From Polyodon spathula (Eukaryota > Chordata > Actinopteri > Acipenseriformes > Polyodontidae), in contig NC_054558.1 of the NCBI RefSeq assembly GCF_017654505.1, positions 10,806,298 to 10,870,297 of the forward strand: a DNA stretch of 64,000 bases. Direction: 5' to 3'. Of this stretch, positions 32,440-44,136 are shown in pieces; position 1 is the first letter of the stretch, and each line of letters opens with the position of its first letter. The position numbers and the translations under genes are program-made. The notes beneath the pieces were generated by a model that did no database searches, had not been told where the DNA came from, and was given only the letters and a program-made list of their open reading frames with translations.

Positions 32440-34380
32440 ATAAACCAGAGACAAATAAGACACCTAGATTTTTCACGTTTGTTTTTATGTTTTGGTCAAA
32501 TTGTCCAGATCTATTTTTAGAAATTTTGTAGCATTTACTTTCTGCAGAGAGCCTAATAACAGAACCTCTGTCTTATCAGAGTTTAACTGTAAAAAATGTT
32601 GCCAACATTTGGAAACCGTTCAGCGGGACGCTCTTCCTCCTGGACGCATCACACACATGGGAGGAGTCATACACAAAAAACACTCCTTATCATATAATAG
32701 ACGTCTCCCACCAACTCAACACCACACTACCATCATGACAGTAAAAACAGATGTAATGAAGTGTTCTTACCTTTGTATAAGTTAGTGATCAGCAGATGTG
32801 TCAGCTGCACAAAGAGCACAGTGTGTGGTTTTCACTCTATTGTGCAGCATTTTTTTTTTCAATGGGTAGATATCAGGACTTTCTTCCTATGCATCGGGAT
32901 GCAAGACATTTGCTAGGAAATCGGAACTGTCCCGACCATATGGTGAATGTTGGCATACATGACACCCACCTCGTTACATCGGTAAAGCATTCAGCTAAAG
33001 CTGATACAGCCAGAGTATCATCAGGTTTTACAGAGATGAAAAGCTGTGTGTCATCGTCACAGCAGTGAGAGTTAACACCAAGTTTATGGATTATTTCACC
33101 CAGCAGTAACATGTACAAAGAGAAAAGAACGGGTCCCAGTATAAAGGCTTGGGGAATGACACAGGCAACCCAGGAAAATCCAGACAGAGTACCTAATGAA
33201 ACAAATTGCTGTCTGTTCCTAAGATATGACTTGAACCATTTAGACAATACCGGACAATCCCACTCAACTTCTGAGATGGTCAATTAAAGTGGTATTGTCC
33301 ACTGTATCAAATTCAGCACTTACATCTAAAAGAACAAGAATAGATACGCAGCTAGATTCTGCACTTAACAGTAGATCATTCACCAACATGATAAGTGCAG
33401 TCTCTGTACTATACAAAGAACGAAAACCCCACTGAAACTTTTCAAGCACTTTGTTACCCTCAACAAATGAATTCAGCTGGTTTGCTACTACTTTCTAGAA
33501 CCTTAGCTAGAAATGGCATATCTGAAACAGGTCTGTAATTGTTTAAAGCAGGAGGGTCTAGGTTTGGTTTTTGAAGTAGAGGTTTAACCGCATACATTTT
33601 TAAGGCAGAGGGATCTACTGCTGATGACAGTGAACTGTTTATCACGTCCAGATCATTTCACTCAAATCATTGAAAAATGCTATTAGAATTTTGGTTGGAA
33701 ATGGATCCAACAAGCAAGTGGAAGCAATAATTTGCATTATCAATTTATTGAGATCTTGTACTGTAATCTGAGAAAGATACTACAGCAAAACTAATTCGAT
33801 TACACTGCACATTCAAAGGAGAGCCATCTGTGGAAATGTATTTCCTAATGCTAATAATTATTTTGAAAGTAATTAGGAAATTCCTCACATTTAAAAGTTG
33901 AGGAGGAGCCTCAGAGCTCCTATTTACCTGCTTATCAATAACAGAAAAAAGTACCCTGAGTTATTTTTGTTTGTTTCAAAGGGAGGAAAAATAGGAACAT
34001 GTGTCTGTCCGTGCTGTAGTTGAATTGATGTCTCTTCCTGGACATGCAATGTGTTACTACTCTACCTGTGTTCCAGTTTATGAACTTCTCTTTTCATTTG
34101 TGAGGTATGCCTAAGGAGATTTTTCTAGTTTTAACTGGGGCCACTTTGTCAAAGACCCTTGACAGAAGGTTATTATAAGTGTCTGCTACCTCATCGGTTG
34201 ACTGCGGCTTCATAGCTGTAGGTGGTATTAATCTTCGCATATGAGACAGCGTTGGTTCAGTTGAAGAATTTATTACCCAGTTTGGGTGGGCATGGATAGA
34301 TTGGTCTTAAAAAGTATAGCAAGATGATTGGAGATGGTTAGATATGACAGGTTGTGAACGGGTAAGCCACGAGGGATGAC
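32440..34380 (-). mobile_element. Decayed L2-like LINE (reverse transcriptase part)
   Basis: Minus-strand frames in order give NNYRPVSDMPFLAKVLE (about 33,560), the first catalytic block LLDVSAEFDTVD (about 33,320), the segment PQAFILGPVLFSLYMLLLG (about 33,150) and CDDDTQLFIS in place of YADDTQLYIS (about 33,050). A downstream NSDKTEVLLLG-like block follows near 32,570. These blocks are typical of L2-type fish LINEs and differ from the CR1-like copies here. Stops and frameshifts abound, and the YADD tyrosine/alanine are altered, so it is dead. Confidence 0.8.
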
Positions 34381-35215
34381 TAGTTCTAAAGCAGTGATTC
34401 CCAAACAGTCATGTACCCCCTTCAGATCTATCATCTGCATACCTCTAGCATACAGGTTTATACTTTAATGATATTTTTAATATATGATTTCATAATACAC
34501 ATCCCCAATATAATACATGGCATATAATAAAATTAAGGCTTCTGAAAGAAAATGAATCCAACCAATAAACACTGGAAATGGTTACTCATTTCACTCTGAC
34601 TTCACCCCTTTCCCATTAAAAAAAAAACCTAATACAAAAAAACACACTACCTTTCCCAGTGTAGCTAGGCAAGCTTCCTTCCTGACTTGTGCCTATCATT
34701 GATTCGTTCTGAATATTTTAAACTCACCCCAACTACTGAGTGGCAGCAAATTCCTATATTTCTATTGGAGACTCTGCTTGCAAGAGGTTCCAATTAGGAA
34801 TGCAGGCTTGTTCGTGGGATTTAAAGCTGTATTACTGTTAATTGCAAATTGTGGCGAAAAGTAAAAAAATATGCCTCCACACAAAAATCCCAGAAGAATG
34901 TGCCTGTGGCCATTTCATTGTGGAAGACAGCAAAGGAAAGAAGGGACAATTTAACCGTGCAAGTAAAATTTGAATAAGCACTAACTATTTGAATAAGCAC
35001 TGTCAGTCTTCCTAATATCCGGGTATATGTTTCAAACATGACAGACAAAGAAAAGGTGCACTTAAAAAGACTAAACAACATAGGTTTATTTATTTAATTT
35101 ATATAACACCTTATGTCATGGACCCCAAGGTGCTTTACAGAAAACATAATGCACACAGCATAATGAAACATTAAAATAGCATTAAAAAGATAATAAAAAG
35201 ACTATAATAAAAAGG

Positions 35216-35217
<2 letters not shown>
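34381..35217. other. Intergenic, possible L2-type 3' fragment
   Basis: Mostly unremarkable. At about 35,080-35,150 a stretch reading ATTTATATAACACCTTATG and then AAGGTGCTTTACAG resembles a dispersed 3' tail found in L2-like elements; a similar stretch lies at 2,262-2,330. Assignment is tentative. Confidence 0.35.

Positions 35218-35303
<86 letters not shown>
35218..35303. repeat. (TA)n microsatellite
   Basis: About 43 uninterrupted TA dinucleotides. Confidence 0.97.
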
Positions 35304-35307
<4 letters not shown>

Positions 35308-36111
35308 CGGATTGCCCTCTGGTCACACGTTTTTCTTCTCCAAATAAATACTTTTTGACACAGAATGCCAGGAAACGTCGTAGCGGGTGTTTATTATGTA
35401 CAACATAAAGAAAATAAACAAAACAAAACCTAACCCGATTTTGGGCCTTATCTACACAGTTATTTCTCTAACTAATAACGAGGCAGGCTAAGCCTGTTCC
35501 CTCGTCATCAAAACCAATTCACAATCCAAATCGTAATCCCAAATACCTTTCCAATAGTTTGTTTTCCCGTTTCACAATACTCCCAATAACCAGATCTCTT
35601 TCTCTCCAACTCTCCAACCAAACTCCTGCTATCACCCACACAAAACAAACACACTCACACCCTTTAAACGTAACTAATTAATCCACTAATTACTCTATTG
35701 ACTAAACCTGGAGTTGGTCCTGACTCCAGCCTCTACTGGGTTCTAATGCCCCCATGTATGGTCTCTACTAAATAAGGCCTATTTACTTTAAACCAGATTT
35801 AATTATTTTTACTCACCATTTGTCACACCATTATCATTTAGTAGTTAATCAATTATCCCATCTTCAGTTTTAACCTCAAGCACATTATATTATTTATTTT
35901 CTTTGTTTACCCTCCAGTTAGTTTATGTTCTCCTTTCACAATTTTTCTCCTTTACTAACCAATCCTTCACTCTTCCTAGATTCTCTGACAAAAAAAGGTA
36001 GAGCATTCCATAATGTAGGAGCCTTGTAAGAAAAGACCATTCTTGCAATACTATTAGTATTTACCATTGAAATAACCAAGAGCCCTGTATCCTGAGATCT
36101 AAGATTCCTCT
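35304..36111. other. AT-rich stretch, unclassified
   Basis: No open frame of note. The left part (GTGACGGATTGCCCTCTGGT, then long A-rich purine runs) has the feel of an LTR or DNA-element terminus beside the TA repeat. No matching opposite end or target duplication could be found. Confidence 0.3.
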
Positions 36112-37816
36112 TAAGAATATAAGAACATAAGAAAGTTTACAAACGAGAGGAGGCCATTCGGCCCATCTTGCTCGTTTGGTTGTTAGTAGCTTATTGATCC
36201 CAAAATCTCATCAAGCAGCTTCTTGAAGGATCCCAGGGTGTCAGCTTCAACAACATTACTGGGGAGTTGATTCCAGACCCTCACAATTCTCTGTGTAAAA
36301 AAGTGTCTCCTATTTTCTGTTCTGAATGCCCCTTTTTCTAAACTCCATTTGTGACCCCTGGTCCTTGTTTCTTTTTTCAGGCTGAAAAAGTCCCTTGCGT
36401 CCACACTGTCAATACCTTTTAGAATTTTGAATGCTTGAATTAGGTCGCCACGTAGTCTTCTTTGTTCAAGACTGAACAGATTCAATTCTTTTAGCCTGTC
36501 TGCATATGACATGCCTTTTAAGCCCGGAATAATTCTGGTCGCTCTTCTTTGCACTCTTTCTAGAGCAGCAATATCTTTTTTATAGCGAGGTGACCAGAAC
36601 TGAACACAATATTCAAGATGAGGTCTTACAAGTGCATTGTACAGTTTTAACATTACTTCCCTTGATTTAAATTCAACACTTTTCACAATGTATCCGAGTA
36701 TCTTGTTGGCCTTTTTTATAGCTTCCCCACATTGCCTAGATGAAGACATTTCTGAGTCAACAAAAACTCCTAGGTCTTTTTCATAGATTCCTTCTCCAAT
36801 TTCAATATCTCCCATATGATATTTATAATGTACATTTTTATTTCCTGCGTGCAGTACCTTACACTTTTCTCTATTAAATGTCATTTGCCATGTATCTGCC
36901 CAGTTCTGAATCTTGTCTAGATCATTTTGAATGACCTTTGCTGCTGCAACAGTGTTTGCCACTCCTCCTACTTTTGTGTCATCTGCAAATTTAACAAGTT
37001 TGCTTACTATACCAGAATCTAAATCATTAATGTAGATTAGGAATAGCAGAGGACCTAATACTGATCCCTGTGGTACACCGCTGGTTACCACACTCCATTC
37101 TGAGGTTTTTCCTCTAATCAGTACTTTCTGTTTTCTACATGTTAACCACTCCCCTAATCCATGTACATGTGTTTCCTTGAATCCCAACTGCGTTCAGTTT
37201 GAGAATTAATCTTTTGTGCGGGACTTTGTCAAAAGCTTTCTGGAAATCTAAATAAACCATGTCATATGCTTTGCAATTATCCATTATCGATGTTGCATCC
37301 TCAAAAAAATCAAGCAAGTTAGTTAGGCACGATCTCCCTTTCCTAAAACCATGTTGACTGTCTCCCAGTATTCTGTTACCATATAGGTAATTTTCCATTT
37401 TGGCTCTTATTATAGTTTCCATAAGTTTGCATATAATAGAAGTCAGGCTTACTGGTCTGTAGTTACCTGGTTCAGTTTTGTTTCCCTTTTTGTGGATCGG
37501 TATTACGTTTGCAATTTTCCAGTCTGTCGGTACCACCCCTGTGTCAAGAGACTGCTGCATGATCTTGGTTAGCGGTTTGTAAATTACTTCTTTCATTTCT
37601 TTGAGTACTACTGGGAGGATCTCATCCGGCCCAGGGGATTTGTTTATTTTAAGAGCTCCTAGTCCCTTTAACACTTCTGCCTCAGTTATGCTAAAGTTAT
37701 TTAAAACTGGATAGGAACTGGATGACATGTGGGGCATGTTGTCAGTATCTTCCTTTGTAAAAACTTGTGAAAAGTAATCATTTAACATATTTGCTATTTT
37801 TTTTTCTTCCTCTACG
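36112..37816 (-). mobile_element. CR1-like LINE, copy 3, 5'-truncated
   Basis: It contains only the RT half of ORF2, the 3' hairpin and the TTCTTATG tail. The 5' limit falls in the linker between endonuclease and RT (GTAGAGGAAGAAAAAAAA) at about 37,816, a typical result of incomplete target-primed reverse transcription. The RT is open from about 37,810 except for one extra C at about 37,150 (ACTCCCCTAATCC versus ACTCCCTAATCC in copy 2), which splits the frame. FADD, GVPQGSVLGP and LDFQKAFD are all present. It is close in sequence to copies 1 and 2. Confidence 0.9.
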
Positions 37817-39742
37817 AAGAAAATCACTCTACGAAGACAATCACAGCATTGCCAATATACCATTTTCTGACATTGCACTGGTCAAGTTTTGGTATGCGTA
37901 CCACGTAGTGGTACATTGTAAACAGTTAACCTTTATTACATTTTACATTTAATTTAAATCAAACTGAGTCAAAATGCACCTACTAACTAATGTGTCCTAG
38001 CACTTGAAGTATTAAAAACAAAATTCACAACTAACTGATTGTACTAGCACTTGAAGCATTACCGGACACAAGGTTGCAGTTCAATCAGTTACAGTCCCAT
38101 TGCTTCGCATTTCACATTCTCCTCATCAGAAATCTAGAGGTTATAATCCAGGTTTCTTTTTTTACCGCTGTAATAATTGATCTGTTCACCCACTATAACA
38201 GAATGCACAGACCACTTTTGAAAAATCCATTGAAAACAATACAGTTCCGTCCTCAACCTCCTTTCATCTAGCAATGTGGATTGTGTCTGTTCCCCCAAAT
38301 CATGCTGCTGTGGTCTGGTCTGCCTATTTTCATTTTTATGAATGTATGCTTTAAAAAAGCTTAACTTTTTAACCAAACTAACTCTAAAACATTTATCCAA
38401 GATGCAAATCCTGATCTATTAGATTAATCAAACACGTCTAGAGTTGATTAACTCAGTTTGTGAATTCTGGAAAACAAAGATGACCATGCAACAGCTTCAT
38501 TGATCATCTGTACCATGTTCTATAGTGCATGTACGAGTGTTGCAAAAAGCACCCAGCGAACGACTTCCCATATGATGTACCTGTAAAGACACAAAGACGA
38601 CAGATCATTTAAAAGTTGTGATTCTTACTTGATAAATCCGTAAAGGTTTTCTCACATAGAATTAAAACAGCACTGCCTTTATGGTGGCCATTATGCTTTA
38701 ATGATAAGGCAGGGGTCCCCAGTAGGTGGCCCGGGGGCTAGATCAGGCCCGTGACGCCTTGATTGCTGGCCTACCTTATGATCAAATAAGTAGCCTACTG
38801 GAGTATGCACTGTTCAGATATCAAGTTTATTTAGAAGAAAATAGTGCCATCTTTAACATCACGCGAGAACAGATTTATTTAATTTGAGCATGTTTGATGT
38901 ATTGTGTGAGTATTGCTTTAACGATGTGTTTTGTGCATACACTGCTGTTCCCATAGCAACGCCAATAGATGGAACTACTGATTATGTTTGGATCACAGGT
39001 GTAGACAATAGTTGATCAGCTGTGCACTATAAAGGTTGGGGCGGGGAGATGCAAAAAGGAATAAAAGAAAGACAGAGCACAGATCGGAGTAGATTGGGAT
39101 GCTGTAGAAGGAAGGAAGGAAGGAAGGAAGGAAGGAAAGAGAGAGAGATAGAGAGAAAGAGAGCATAGATTGGGATGCTGCAAGAGACTGAGAGCAGAAT
39201 TTGCACTGTAGATCGGAACAGAGGAGATCGGGGTGTTGCAGGAAGCAGCACGGGACACTTTATGAGAGAGCGAGGCGCCCAGAGAGACGTTGTAAGTTGT
39301 GGGGCGTTACTTCTATCGACCAGCTGTTTTGTTGTGATGCACTACGCTTAAACTACACTACACATATTGTGTTATAACTGGGTACTATTTATCTACTGTT
39401 ATATGATCCTATAATTCAGTAAATCCCTACCTATTGTTATGGGTAATTATAGTTGATAACCTAGCGATTATCGGTCAATGCTTACAATATACTGATACTC
39501 TATTATATTATGACTGTTGATATCAGTGGAGTCTTTTCCCTGTTCCCTTCCTGCCTTACATTACAGCCAGCATTAAACTGACATTGGACTGTACTTTGCT
39601 GCTAGAAATATATTGTTAGATGATACTTGGCTGCTAAACTGTATACACGCGGGACTAATATAACTACGATTTGATATATTACGACTATATCCAATATAAT
39701 GCTGCTACTGCTGCTATTTTTGTTGACACAATTATAATGTAT

Positions 39743-39746
<4 letters not shown>
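37817..39746. other. Intergenic, no gene recognised; (GGAA)n at about 39,108-39,135
   Basis: Short direct repeats TACGAAGA flank the LINE truncation point. A purine tract with GGAA repeats and GAGA runs lies at 39,100-39,165. A CAGGGGTCCCC stretch at about 38,708 resembles a hAT-type terminus but has no partner. No gene recognised. Confidence 0.45.
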
Positions 39747-39821
<75 letters not shown>

Positions 39822-39835
39822 CACTATATATATAG

Positions 39836-39882
<47 letters not shown>
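39747..39882. repeat. (TA)n followed by (CA)n
   Basis: TA dinucleotides at 39,747-39,815, imperfect TATATAGA units, then a CA run to about 39,882 that touches the Tc1-like element. More TA repeats lie on its other side at 41,297-41,336. Confidence 0.95.
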
Positions 39883-39887
<5 letters not shown>

Positions 39888-41294
39888 CTGTGCAAAAGTT
39901 TTAGGCAGGTGTGAAAAAATGCTGTAAAGTAAGAATGCTTTCAAAAATAGACATGTTAATAGTTTATATTTATCAATTAACAAAATGCAAAGTGAGTGAA
40001 CAGAAGAAAAATCTACATCAAATCAATATTTGGTGTGACCACCCTTTGCCTTCAAAACAGCATCAATTCTTCTAGGTACACTTGCACACAGTTTTTGAAG
40101 GAACTCGGCAGGTAGGTTGGCCCAAACATCTTGGAGAAATAACCACAGTTCTTCTGTGGATTTAGGCAGCCTCAGTTGCTTCTCTTTCTTCATGTAATCC
40201 CAGACAGACTTGATGATGTTGAGATCAGGGCTCTGTGGGGGCCATACCATCACTTCCAGGACTCGTTATTCTTCTTTACGCTGAAGATAGTTCTTATGAC
40301 TTTCGCTGTAAGTATGGGGTCGTTGTCATGTTGCAGAATAAATTTGGGGACAATCAGATGCCTCCCTGTTGGTATTGCATGATGGATAAGTATCTGCCTG
40401 TACTTCTCAGCATTGAGGAGACCATTAATTCTGACCAAATCTCCAACTCCATTTGCAGAAATGCAGCCCCAAACTTGCAAGGAACCTCCACCATGCTTCA
40501 CTTTTGCCTGCAGACACTCATTCGTGTACCGCTCTCCAGCCCTTCAGCGAACAAACTGCCTTCTGCTACAGTAAAATATTTCAAATTTTGACTCATCAGT
40601 CCAGAACACCTGCTGCCATTTTTCTGCACCCCGTTCCTGTGTTTTCGTGCATAGTTGAGTCACTTGGCCTTGTTTCCACGTCGAAGGTATGGCTTTTTGG
40701 CCCCAAGTCTTCCATGAAGGCCACTTCTGACCAGACTTCTCTGGACAGTAGATGGGTGTACCAGGGTCCCACTGTTTTCTGCCAATTCTGAGCTGATGGC
40801 ACTGCTGGACATCTTCCGATTGCGAAGGGAAGTAAGCATGATGTCTTTCATCTGCTGCAGTAAGTTTCCTTGGCCGACCACTGTGTCTACTGTCCTCAAC
40901 GTTGTCCGTTTCTTTGTGCTTCTTCAAAAGAGCTTGGACAGCACATCTGGAAACTCCTGTCTGCCTTGAAATTTCTGCCTGGGAGAGACCTTGCTGATGC
41001 GGTATAACTACCTTGTATCATGTTGTTGTGCTCAGTGTTGCCATGGTTAATCATACACCTGACGATATGCCTACAAAATCCCTGACTTTGTGCAAGTGTA
41101 CCTAGAAGAATTGATGCTGTTTTGAAGGCAAAAGGTGGTCACACCAAATATGGATTTGATTTAGATTTTTCTTCTGTTCACTCACTTTGCATTTTGTTAA
41201 TTGATAAATATAAACTATTAACATGTCTATTTTTGAAAGAGTTCTTACTTTACAGCATTTTTTCACACCTGCCTAAAACTTTTGCACAGTACTG
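39883..41294 (-). mobile_element. Tc1-like transposon inserted in a TA/CA tract, inactive
   Basis: 1,412 bp with terminal inverted repeats of about 240 bp starting CAGTACTGTGCAAAAGTTTT on both sides. The minus-strand transposase is in pieces. 40,927-40,544 holds the DNA-binding part and WTDESKFE (first Asp present). 40,501-40,250 holds HGGGSLQVWGC and QHDNDP (second Asp present). 40,253-40,023 holds SPDLNIIKSVW, where the catalytic Glu expected after NII is Lys. Frameshifts and this change make it inactive. The ends lie directly in dinucleotide repeats, consistent with the TA target preference of the family. Confidence 0.9.
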
Positions 41295-41296
41295 TG

Positions 41297-41336
41297 TATA
41301 TATATATATATATATATAATATATATATATATATAT
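41297..41336. repeat. (TA)n microsatellite
   Basis: TA run right of the Tc1-like element, probably the other half of the tract into which it inserted. Confidence 0.9.
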
Positions 41337-43299
41337 CCTTGCTAGAGATATGTGTTGTGATTAGTGATTTTACTAATAGTGATATTTCTGGGTTTTATTA
41401 TACTATTTTAATTGGCTGTGTAAACCAGCAGGTATATTGAATATGTCTTGAAGTGCACTGATCCTTTGCTTATTTCTTGTCAGGAAAACTGTAATGTGTG
41501 CAATATTCTACTCTAGATCGGGAGTGGAGGCCCTGCCTTGTAACAGACTGAAACTTCTCTCTCCGCTCAATCGACTTTGGAGAAGCCTCAGGGTTATTAG
41601 TCTGTCGGCTCGGACTCGGTGGTGAAGTGGCACCCCCTGCTGGAAAAAGGATAATTGAGCAGTCTAAAATTGGGGTGGCAGGAGACTGGAACCACATCCC
41701 CTACCAACAATCCAGCTAGGACAAGTGCAATATTAAGCAAGGACTGCTGTTTCTTTTATTTTATTTTTCTCGTTATCATAAATGCCAAGTCTTGAATACA
41801 ACCTGTTTTAATAAAGAACTGAATATTATTTACCATCTGTGCTCCTTGGTGTGGGTTGTGGGTTGGTTGCTGTCCCCCTCCGTTGAACCCTCAAACCTGT
41901 GTACCAATAAAAGTAGAAGCTAATTATTGTCTTTAAACATAAAGTGGCAGAGTCAGGCTATATTCTTTATCACTGGATATTGGGTTGTCTTACCCACCCC
42001 CTCTCACCGGTGTGGCAAACTTAATTTAAACCATAGTTTGAATGCTAGGTTATCTTATATTTGCAGCATAATTATATAAAAGTATATAAAAAGACTGCAT
42101 TATTTGTAAATTATTAAACTTGATTTAACAAAATATATATGCCCATGTCCTGGGAGTTATGTGTTGTGAATGCAAAGTTTGATTTCAAGTACATTGTTTT
42201 ATACATATTAAGTGGACACAAAGGTTTTTCATATATGTGTAATATTTTATAGTAACATTTTAATCATAACAATCCCCAGAGTAATCAGCATTGTGTTTGG
42301 GGCATGTAAGGCATGGCTTGTTTCATTTAGTAAGGTCCTCAAATATCCCACTTTCTTCAATGTGTTTCATATTATCCTTCTACTCTTAAATTCCATTTTC
42401 TTCTTAATGCTTATCAACTTAAATGAAAAATTGGTATTTTGCAACACACCTTAATAACGAAAAACTTGAAGACAAAGCAGGTATCTCTACTGATCTCTAC
42501 CCACCAGCCTCCCGACCAACACCAACATTGCAGACGGATTTAATTTAGCTGTGGCCTCAACAACAATGCTTGCATCTTACTCTTTATTTTCAGCTTGTCT
42601 GAAGTGCTGAATTCTTCAGTTCTGTGACCAAAAAGATTTTAAACACCCAGAGCTGTTTTCTTTTTTTTTCTGATGAGGAAGTATGAATCTAAATAACGTT
42701 GTGAGATCACAGGCTAGTTTAAAATAGCTTCTGAATAGATTGCTGCCCGGTTGTTTCTGTAGACTGCTGTGACACTTTCATATTGGGGATGAAATCAGGC
42801 ATTAGTAATGATTCACTGGTTATGAATTAATGCATAACTATTTCCTTTGTTTTCTTCTGTCTGTCCAAAATTGTATTTCTTTCAAAGATTATTCTCAATC
42901 CTTAATATGCATGCCCCTACATTAAAGTGTGACAGATTTAGTTGAACTATTGACACTGGAATAATTAGGTCATTCCAGCTCAAATGGACCAAATTCTGGG
43001 GAGATGTTTCCTCCATTTGTGTTTGATGACACATAAACCAAATGAGTGAAAAGTTTCCAGGGTGTGTGTAACACTTCAGCCCACATAGTGATAACTTGTC
43101 TGAAACTTGTAAATGTCAATTTTAATGTAACAATTAATTTTTCCTTTCGGGAGTAATAACATCACTATCATTTTAAAAATTGTTCCAAAGCCTTTCCAGC
43201 AAAAACATCAAGCCATTGATGGGACCCTTGAACTACTTGAAATGGTATGACCCAATGTAGCAATAAGCTATCGGCGATATCAATATTGATGGAGCTTAC
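41337..43299. other. Intergenic or downstream intron of the receptor gene
   Basis: If the exon at 43,300-43,438 uses its GT donor, this stretch is intron and further minus-strand exons should lie here or to the left of the Tc1-like element. I could not identify a transmembrane or cytoplasmic exon. The only hydrophobic frame (42,212-42,454) is on the plus strand and AT-driven. Confidence 0.4.
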
Positions 43300-43438
43300 C
43301 AAGCAATGGCATCAGGGGGGTTCTTTATGACTCCAGTGCTTAATGATGAGCTTCTACTGGTATATTCCTCTGTAACTTCATATGTTCCCAGAACCGTGCT
43401 GGTAGTGATCCCGTTCCAACAGGTATATGATTCCTGAT
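43300..43438 (-). CDS. CD300/pIgR-like receptor, exon 4 (juxtamembrane)
   Basis: 139 bp after acceptor CATTTTGCAG. It begins in phase 1 (NQESYTCWN) and continues as a Ser/Thr-rich, non-hydrophobic stretch ending PPDAIA. A GTAAGC donor follows in phase 2. Reading on without splicing gives one more Trp and a TAA stop that overlaps the donor. No transmembrane segment is encoded here, so either a membrane exon lies further left or the product is secreted. Exon identity rests on splice sites and phase, and is less sure than the V exon. Confidence 0.55.
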
Positions 43439-43481
43439 CTGCAAAATGTATGTCAAAAAAGTGTATGTATGTAAATATAAG

Positions 43482-43582
<101 letters not shown>

Positions 43583-43616
43583 ATGCCTCAGGTATGAAAG
43601 TTAACTTCATACTTAC

Positions 43617-43922
43617 TTGTGATTTTCACTCTGAAAACACACTTCTCTTGAGCTGGCAAGATCATGTCAACCCCCACAAACACACTTGACTTCCTGCTCA
43701 CACTGTTGGAAGCAGTGCAGTACAGTTGCTGAGACTCAAGCAGTGTTTCACAGTCTAAACTGAGGGCATGAGAAAGCTGAACAGGAACATCCTCGGGGTC
43801 ACTGCTTTTGTACCAAGCGTAGTGAACGCTAGTACCCCTGGCAGAGTGGCAGCTGATTGTCAGAGCCGAACAAGAGACACTGGGCGAAGTGAGAAATGTA
43901 ACAACGGGGTCAGACACGGGCT
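43617..43922 (-). CDS. CD300/pIgR-like receptor, exon 3 (second Ig-like domain)
   Basis: 306 bp between acceptor TTCTTCACAG and donor GTAAGT, phase 1 at both ends. It encodes an Ig-like fold: ALTISCHSARG (B strand), HYAWYKSS (C strand with Trp) and QQLYCTASNSVSRKSS (F-G strands). Further cysteines flank the core (SVSCSALT, LDCETL, EKCVFRV). The fold looks C2/I-type rather than V-type. The matched phases and same strand support joining it to exon 2, although about 2 kb of intron with a Tc1-like element lies between. Confidence 0.7.
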
Positions 43923-44136
43923 CTGTGAAGAAAATGCATTGACATTTAAAATGTATCTGAAAAACAACATGTGTGTGTGTGTGTGCTGTACATACAATGT
44001 AACTAAGCAACTAAACTAATTAACGCAAACTAATGTGAAATTGTATAACTGGGTCATATAATAACCCACATTTATAAATTACATTCACTAAATGAGTTTG
44101 TTATTTAATTGTTTGTTTGCTTTTTATTACTATATG

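Noticed and set aside
39602..39983. Frames rich in YIYIYI and CVCVCV
   Set aside because: They come from the (TA)n and (CA)n tracts.
41470..42010. Possible LTR and primer-binding site near GTGGCAGAGTCAGG
   Set aside because: No matching second LTR, no TG/CA ends with target duplication, and no coding region.
42212..42454. Hydrophobic 80-codon frame as the missing transmembrane exon of the receptor
   Set aside because: It is on the opposite strand to the receptor gene and its hydrophobicity follows from AT-rich sequence.
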